This document shows, piece by piece, positions 58,263 to 64,000 of a DNA stretch of 64,000 nt; within the stretch, counting starts at the first letter, position 1, and each line of letters opens with the position of its first letter. This DNA comes from Calliopum simillimum (lineage: Eukaryota > Arthropoda > Insecta > Diptera > Lauxaniidae), in the NCBI GenBank assembly GCA_951812925.1, contig OX638370.1:48363948-48427947 (forward strand). Direction: 5' to 3'. A model generated the notes under the pieces. The model was given only the letters and a program-made list of their open reading frames with translations, was not told the origin of the DNA and made no database searches. The translations under genes and the position numbers were made by a program.

Positions 58263-60744
58263 AGATGAGAGAAGGACGCGCATAGCTATTGCATCTTGGG
58301 GATGCGCATCGAAGTTTTCTGTTGGGAAGTGACAGAAACGTGGTTATTTTATTAAAGGCGCGACCCGCATTATCGCACTCAGCCATAGTCATTGTTATTA
58401 TGCGGTTGACTGTAAATATATTTGTTATAAAATTAGCTTCCACCGCGTTCGTGAGTGTTTTGATCATGTTTCGTTGCTGATTTGGATTTAATAACGCTTT
58501 GCAACTCGAGTTTCAAAAATGTGTTTTAACCACGTTCGTCGTACTATACATTTCGCGCCATACAAATATGAACACGTAGCTTTGTTAAATTCAAATCAGC
58601 CACGAAACCAGCCTTTTCTGTTCTCTCTGTTTATATATGTTAACCGAATATGTGGAGCTTAGTCTGCTGTGGTCAGAATGATCAGTGGTAGCATCAGTTA
58701 AATGCAAAATACATAAGCTTAGTTACGACTAGATATTTCACAATTTAATTTAAATAGTTGACAATGCAAATATAAAAACGAACTTTTTGTTCAAATAATA
58801 AGATACGGAAACTGTTGGAAAAAATTTAAAATAAAATAACCCATGTATTACTCTATGAGTTTATCTATCATGTGCTCACTTCAGTATTTCATGTAGTGGA
58901 AATCTGTTTAGTTTTAAAAAAATATTTCACAGAGATAACACACTCAATTGCTTACTCAATTTTAAAAGTTACATTAATTCATTTACGATTATCTGGATTG
59001 CAATTAAAGCCCATACACAATATACGTATACTTTATTTTTTATTTAAAACAAATATAACAACAAATAGACAAACAAAAAAATTCCAACGTCACGATACGC
59101 ATCCATGGGGCTTTTATCGGAATGCTTGTTAATTAAGCGATAAAATTAATTTACGCGTCAACACTTTAAATTACGCACCAACGCTTGAAATAAAAAGCTT
59201 TCGCAAAAGTCAATGCAGTAGACCCCCTGCACCCTATTTGCAACACACACACAAACACATTGCTTCGGGACGGAACTGCTGAATACGTCATAAATTCAGC
59301 ATATTGTGCGTGACAGCAAAATCAACAGTACGTACACGTAATACAGCAACAAAAATTGCGATAGGAAGCGTTCGTTGCATGTGTTAAAAGCGTTAAAAAA
59401 ATCTGAGCAGTCAGTGTCAGCCACAAAGCGGCATCTCGCGTTCGCGAATGCATTTTGTGGTTTTCATGCAGAGCAGCTGAAGTTGTGTGGTTGAACTTTG
59501 TACTGCAGAGTAGAGTGCATCATTTTTGTTTCTTTTTTCACATCAGATTGATTATCATCGCGTTCAGATTTATCTCTTTTTTTTTTTTAAATTTAATGTC
59601 GATTTTAGAGTGTGGATGGAGTGTAGGTGTGGCAGCATTTCATATTTATTTAAATCACAAAGTTATATCAAGTAAAAATTAAAAATATTCTTTATAATTT
59701 GAATAAAATAATAGTACAGTCTTTGTTTTATTGTTGTTTTGAACAGATAATGATTTACATTAACTAGCTACCAACAAATCACGTGTCAAGTGGTTTTGTG
59801 GTGTGAGCTTACTGTTCTATGTTTTTGAGTAAAACACCAACATTACAAAAACAAGGCAAAATGCATAAGTAAAAAAACCAAAAAATTGTTGGTAGGTTGG
59901 TTTTCGCTACGTTTCACCCATAACCATATGGGATCTTCAGTCGAATTCACCTACAAACCAAGAACTCGTCCAAGCATTTTTTGTTTTTTTCCCCTGTTAT
60001 GCATCGCCCCGCTATTTGTAAGTCGTTGATATTATACTTTTCTTGCAAAGCGCCTTCGGATGCAAGCTTTTTTGGCGAGTTTCAACCGAAGTAGCAAGCG
60101 CGATCGTATGTTTATCACCGGGCTCTGTGAAATTTTTAATTTTTTTGTTGTTTTGAACAGATAATGATTTACATTAACCCATATCGTACCAAAAATTTCA
60201 GCATTTTTTTTTTTTTTTTTTTTTTGTTAAATTTTTGTAATAAAAACGTTAATTGAGTAAAAAAAGTGTCGGAAAATAAGTTTGAGACTCTTCGAAAAAT
60301 GCCCATATATAAAACTGAAAATTTAAGATTGATGCTTTAACCCATTAGTAGCCACTTGCCATACTATCATTAAAAAAAACTTGTTGGTTTTATGCCGATA
60401 ATGGACTTAACAGCTGCTGTTTGTTTTTTTCTTCGGTATTTTACACACCATAGTAAAAAATGATTTCTGACCCATCACCTAATTCGGCGCTTTATATTAC
60501 TCACCTAAGAAATCTGCAATGAAAATCATTGCTGCAGAAAATAAGTTTAGGTCTTTTTAATCCATTCTGTGTGGATATTGTTCACATGTGATAGATTTTA
60601 ATATTTTTGACAAATTTTCAAAAAAAAGTACCAAAAAAATGGTTTCGCTTTGGAGCCCATTTAATATTTAAAATAGGGCGTGGCATGAAAAAAAAAAAAT
60701 TAAAAAAAAGCTAATAGATTGGTTTTTAATATCAAAAACATAAA
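58263..60744. other. repeat-poor stretch, no gene; less AT-biased block at 59180-59530
   Basis: No exon is recognised. Bases 59180-59530 are clearly richer in G and C than the surroundings and free of the dispersed repeats, a candidate regulatory or unannotated exon region. A 34-bp direct repeat (ttgttgttttgaacagataa...tgatttacattaac) occurs at 59729 and 60145. Confidence 0.4.
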
Positions 60745-61440
60745 AAAAAAAAGTTTTTTGGTCATAACTTTTCTTTCATTACAAAATAAATTCGCAAGGG
60801 TGCTTCAGAAATAAAGACTATGTCCTTACATAAATTTTGACGTTTAAAAATTATCAATTTTTTTTGGGGATATAGATAATATTCGCATCCCAAAATCGAT
60901 TTTTTGTTTTTCGTTTACGCGGTCAAAAAAAAAAAAAAACAATATTTTACTCTAAAGCAAGTCAGCTAACGAAAAAAGTGTATTAGACAAAAAATGCTTA
61001 GAATTGTCCAAAGAATGAATTGTGAATTTTTTCAGAATTTTTTGAATTTTTTTTTTATTTTTTCAAAAAATTTATCGAATTGAGTTTTCAGCTGTTATGC
61101 TCGTTTGTTAGCATAAGGCACCTATGAAAAAATTTCATATGACGTAAAATGCTTAGAATCTTTTAAATTGGTGTGAGTTTTTTCAGAATTTTTGGAAAAT
61201 TATAAAATAACACGCTTTTTTTTTGGACAATCCTAAGCAATTCTAAGATGCCTTGCTTCTGAGTAAAAAATCATTTTTCCGAATTAAAAATTTGATTTTT
61301 GGATCCGAATACTACCCAAAAAAAATTCTAAACGCCAAAATTTTTATAAGGACATAATCTTTATTTCTAAGTACTCTTGGTTATCCATTTTCTAATGAAA
61401 AAAAAAACTATTGACCAAAAAACATGTTTTTTTAGCCAAA
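60745..61440. repeat. inverted-repeat element, arms about 250-300 bp
   Basis: ttttttggtcata, gaaataaagactatgtcctt and tttttactc..aagca are matched inverted by aaggacataatctttatttc and tgaccaaaaaacatg. Both arms carry the atgcttagaat core and tcagaattttt of the 8905-9160 family. Degenerate. Confidence 0.6.
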
Positions 61441-62878
61441 ATAGGCCTTCAATAGAATCAAAAGTGCTCCATTGTTTTTTCTCAGAATGAAAAAAAAAAA
61501 AAAAAAAATATGCATGTATCGTTTTTAAGAGTCCTTCTAAATTTTGAGTTGATTTCGGGATGAATCTTAATTTCGACCCAGTCTAATGTATAATATAGCA
61601 CCAATCGCAATTTAAAGGGCCATTTTAGGCAAATTTTTCGAAAAAATTTGTTGCACCAATCGAAAAAGAGAAGCAAATAGTGAGTTTCGAATATAACCAC
61701 ATTTTTCGAAAATAAAATTTTATGATAATTATTTTATTGACATGATCATTGATCATGGACAGCCTGTGGTCGGATGAGGAAAAACATCGAAAATGAATTA
61801 CAACCAAAAAATATTTTTTCGCAACAGAACTTAAATGCATAGATTATACATACTTTACGCCTAAAAGCTGGCAACTGAGCAGCCCATTGCTCATTTGCTT
61901 AACTTGTTCATTTAATCGGCTTGCTTATCTACTCATGAGAAAATTAATCACGATTTCCTGGTTTAGAATTTCGCTGTCTAACGCCTGAGAATAGCAGCGC
62001 ACATTAAAGCCAAAAATCGCGATAAACCAATTGAGGCTGCAACTTTGAGTTTTTTTTCCCCTTTCCAACTTTTTTAAGTTTGAAATTCGAGCAGCACAAC
62101 GTGGCAATTCAACACGGTCATTGAAATGCGGTGCGATATCGAAAAAACACCACGCCATAAAGTATGCAATAAAAGTGTTCAACTACTTGTCCTGTTATCT
62201 GATCATTGCACTCTATGACAATGACGCATATTGATGCCCTACCAAACGAAAGGGCTGCACTGCACAGGCGATAAAATCAACAAGGCAAACGTGAAATCGG
62301 AACACGTTTGGGATGCGAACGTAGCATGTGCGAGTCACGTGATGATAATGTTGATTATTGTATTCGACTGGATGGAATTGACTGAAACTTTATTACAACA
62401 TAATTATTTCAGCTACCTACTCATATGTATGATGTTACCAATATTTTCTAACTTTTTATTGCCGTTATTGAAAGGCTACTTTAAAAATAATTTCATAGAA
62501 ATTGCAGATATTGCATCCAGTAGTCAGGTAGATTTAACTCAATTATATTCCTAGTACAGAAGGTCCAGCGAAAATGTCACAAATCGTTATTTCATCAAAG
62601 TTTAAAATAATATGGGCATTCATCTAAACGCACAAAACCCTCGCAAACTGTACAAATTGTGCATTTTTTTCCACAAATGGGCAAAATGAATATCCTGAAT
62701 GATTTGAAATTTTGCAATTTAAAAATAAATTAGCTTACAAATTTTAGATAGAGATGATTTTACTTATACAAACAAAAAACGGAAGGACAAACTAGATGAA
62801 AAACCGATTTAGCTTGATTTTGAAAATGATGTCAAATTTGTTTCTTTAGAATAATGTTTTATTTGAGGCTCTTTTTAA
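61441..62878. other. no gene recognised
   Basis: A repeat terminus resembling 8140-8150 (cagtctaatgtat) lies near 61580. The rest has no repeat or coding signature; frames of 85-107 codons near 61925-62554 show no domain. Confidence 0.4.
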
Positions 62879-63163
62879 GATAGTATTTTTATCCCTCCAC
62901 CCATAGTGGAAAAGGAGAAAATCCTGAGATTGCTCCGGTTCCAAAACCCTGGATTAGCGACTGAAGAGTTGCGAATATCTCGGGCTGAGAAAAAAAAAGA
63001 TAGTGGCCAAAGTTTCATTATTGAAACTGGACAGGGAGCCATGCAGTATATTAAAGGCAGAGGCAACAAACTTTTTTTCACTGCTGGAGTAGTTTACTGC
63101 AAATTCTATGACGACGATAATGTTGAAAAGGAATTCAAGAACTATGGATTTCTGAAGATATAA
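62879..63163 (+). pseudogene. LINE ORF1 C-terminal fragment
   Basis: The frame is open from 62879 (reading IFIPPPIVEKEKILRLLRFQ) to a stop at 63163: QNPGLATEELRISRAEKK, GQSFIIETGQGAMQYIKG, RGNKLFFTAGVVYCKFYDD. The pattern (N-P-x-L-x-T..., then a strand with ...A-hydrophobic...G-x-K-L-F-F) resembles the DUF4780-like C-terminal domain of ORF1 proteins of jockey-type LINEs. Its position just before an endonuclease frame supports this. The 5' part is missing. Confidence 0.6.
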
Positions 63164-63637
63164 TCCGTAGTCTTAGTCTTAAAGACTTCAAAATTTTTCA
63201 AAATACACATTCTAGCTATGATAGAGTTCGATCATGTATTTTGGCTCGTAAGGATATAAATATTTCTGCCATACCTCGCCTATGCACTGATGACCCAGTT
63301 GTAATCCGCGTTGATGATGGCCGACGTAGGCCATTTCTTTTGGCGTTTGCTCATCTTCCACATGAACTTCCATCACCCACTTTAGAAGTTGTAGCAGCTT
63401 ATAACTGGGCTGTCTCTCGTGGATTGGAATTAGTGATAGGTGATGATGCCAATTCACATCACACTCAATGGGTCAGTACTGATATAAATGACCGAAATGA
63501 GTCACTTTTTGATTTTATTATAAACTCTTCTCTTTTAATTTGCATTAAAGGAAATGATTCAACTTTTGTAACTTTAGTAGGAGCTGAGGTTTTGGATTCG
63601 ACCTTAATCACAGAATCTGATGAGTTGAAAGTTGATA
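63127..63637 (+). pseudogene. LINE ORF2 endonuclease fragment
   Basis: The frame opens after a TGA at 63124-63126 and overlaps the ORF1 end by about 37 bp. It reads IQELWISEDIIRSLSLKDF, HSSYDRVRSCILARKDIN, then CTDDPVVIRVDDG, LVIGDDANSHHTQWVSTDIN and DRNESLFDFIINSSLLIC. The GDDANSHH and DRNESLFDFI motifs are those of the AP-type endonuclease of jockey/R1-group retrotransposons. Near 63638 the frame runs into AATTAT repeats and the final SDH motif of the domain is not reached. Confidence 0.85.
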
Positions 63638-63872
63638 ATTATAATTATATTATATATAATTATAATTATAATTATATTATAATTATATTATATCGGAGGT
63701 GCTAGGTCTTTTGAGATAAGATTTTCAAATTTCGACCACTTCGTTTTCAAAGGATTTCGAAAATTTGTTTCTTCGATTTTAAATCGATAAATAGAAAAAA
63801 TTATAATTATAATTATAATTATAATATAATATAATTATAATTATAATTATAATTATAATTATAATTATAATT
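63638..63872. repeat. AATTAT simple-repeat arrays
   Basis: Two arrays of (ATAATT)n with ATATT interruptions at about 63638-63697 and 63797-63872 flank the left arm of the terminal palindrome. Confidence 0.9.
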
Positions 63873-64000
63873 GGCTCGTTTCTGATACTGCTACTTTATC
63901 GAATAATAGATATATAATTTTTTCTATTTATCGATTTAAAATCGAAGAAACAAATTTTCGAAACCCTTTGAAAACGAAGTGGTCGAAATTTGAAAATCTT
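63718..64000. repeat. palindromic element at the window edge, arms about 85 bp
   Basis: aagattttcaaatttcgacc...cgataaatagaaaaaatta (63718-63804) is matched inverted at 63914-64000 with very few differences. Between the arms is an AATTAT array and ggctcgtttctgatactgct. The right arm reaches the window end, so the full length is unknown. It appears to interrupt the LINE endonuclease frame. Confidence 0.8.

Noticed and set aside
59729..60178. LTR retrotransposon suggested by a 34-bp direct repeat
   Set aside because: Far too short for LTRs, with no gag/pol, primer-binding site or TG...CA ends.
62231..62554. 107-codon plus-strand frame
   Set aside because: No recognisable domain; hydrophobic stretches expected in AT-rich DNA; no supporting splice or neighbour evidence.

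Overview
This is eukaryotic DNA, almost certainly from a higher fly (Diptera, Brachycera). It is AT-rich, has no operons, and is full of Tc1/mariner elements, jockey-type LINEs, inverted-repeat (foldback) elements and degenerate GGCGTGGC-type repeats common in fly introns. Two short exons of one host gene were found, on the + strand at 36034-36251 and 38638-38693. They encode consecutive parts of the DNA-binding domain of an EBF/COE transcription factor (Drosophila knot/collier, kn). Splice sites and phases match (phase 2 entry, phase 1 between the exons, phase 0 exit). No other exon of the gene was recognised, so the window is read as one small internal piece of kn: an upstream intron of at least 36 kb, a 2.4 kb intron, and a downstream intron of at least 25 kb. 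A tephritid-like fly is my guess for the species, but the sequence does not prove it.

Left part (1-36033): a fragment of an uncharacterised repeat-encoded protein; 121-bp GGCGTGGC tandem arrays; a composite repeat with an internal tandem array (2823-3682 and 20030-20960); a mariner with a large in-frame internal deletion and perfect 30-bp ends (4255-4990); a run of inverted-repeat elements (6604-10405); a three-copy TA-flanked element family (12302, 23685, 29226), one copy nested in another element; a decayed mariner (13954-15209); large foldbacks at 25021-26117 and 26429-28436, the latter carrying a Harbinger-type MITE with a TTA target duplication; a 2.1 kb element with six copies of GTCACAAACGTGGC (30088-32167); and a TAA-flanked MITE (34918-35337).

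Middle (36034-42195): the two kn exons, a 961-bp inverted-repeat element in the intron between them, and the most repeat-poor stretch of the window.

Right part (42196-64000): a foldback element whose left arm is split by a 5'-truncated jockey-type LINE with an intact reverse transcriptase frame; a second nest (49110-54480) in which an inverted-repeat-bounded insertion carries a 0.4 kb tandem array and a Tc1 element with IR/DR ends and a broken DD34E transposase; a 36-bp minisatellite; tRNA-like SINE remnants; and, at the edge, a LINE ORF1/ORF2 junction interrupted by an AT-repeat palindrome.

Apart from the kn exons, everything coding is transposon-derived. The dominant theme is long inverted repeats: more than fifteen structures able to form hairpins lie inside what should be one transcription unit, several nested so that insertion order can be read.
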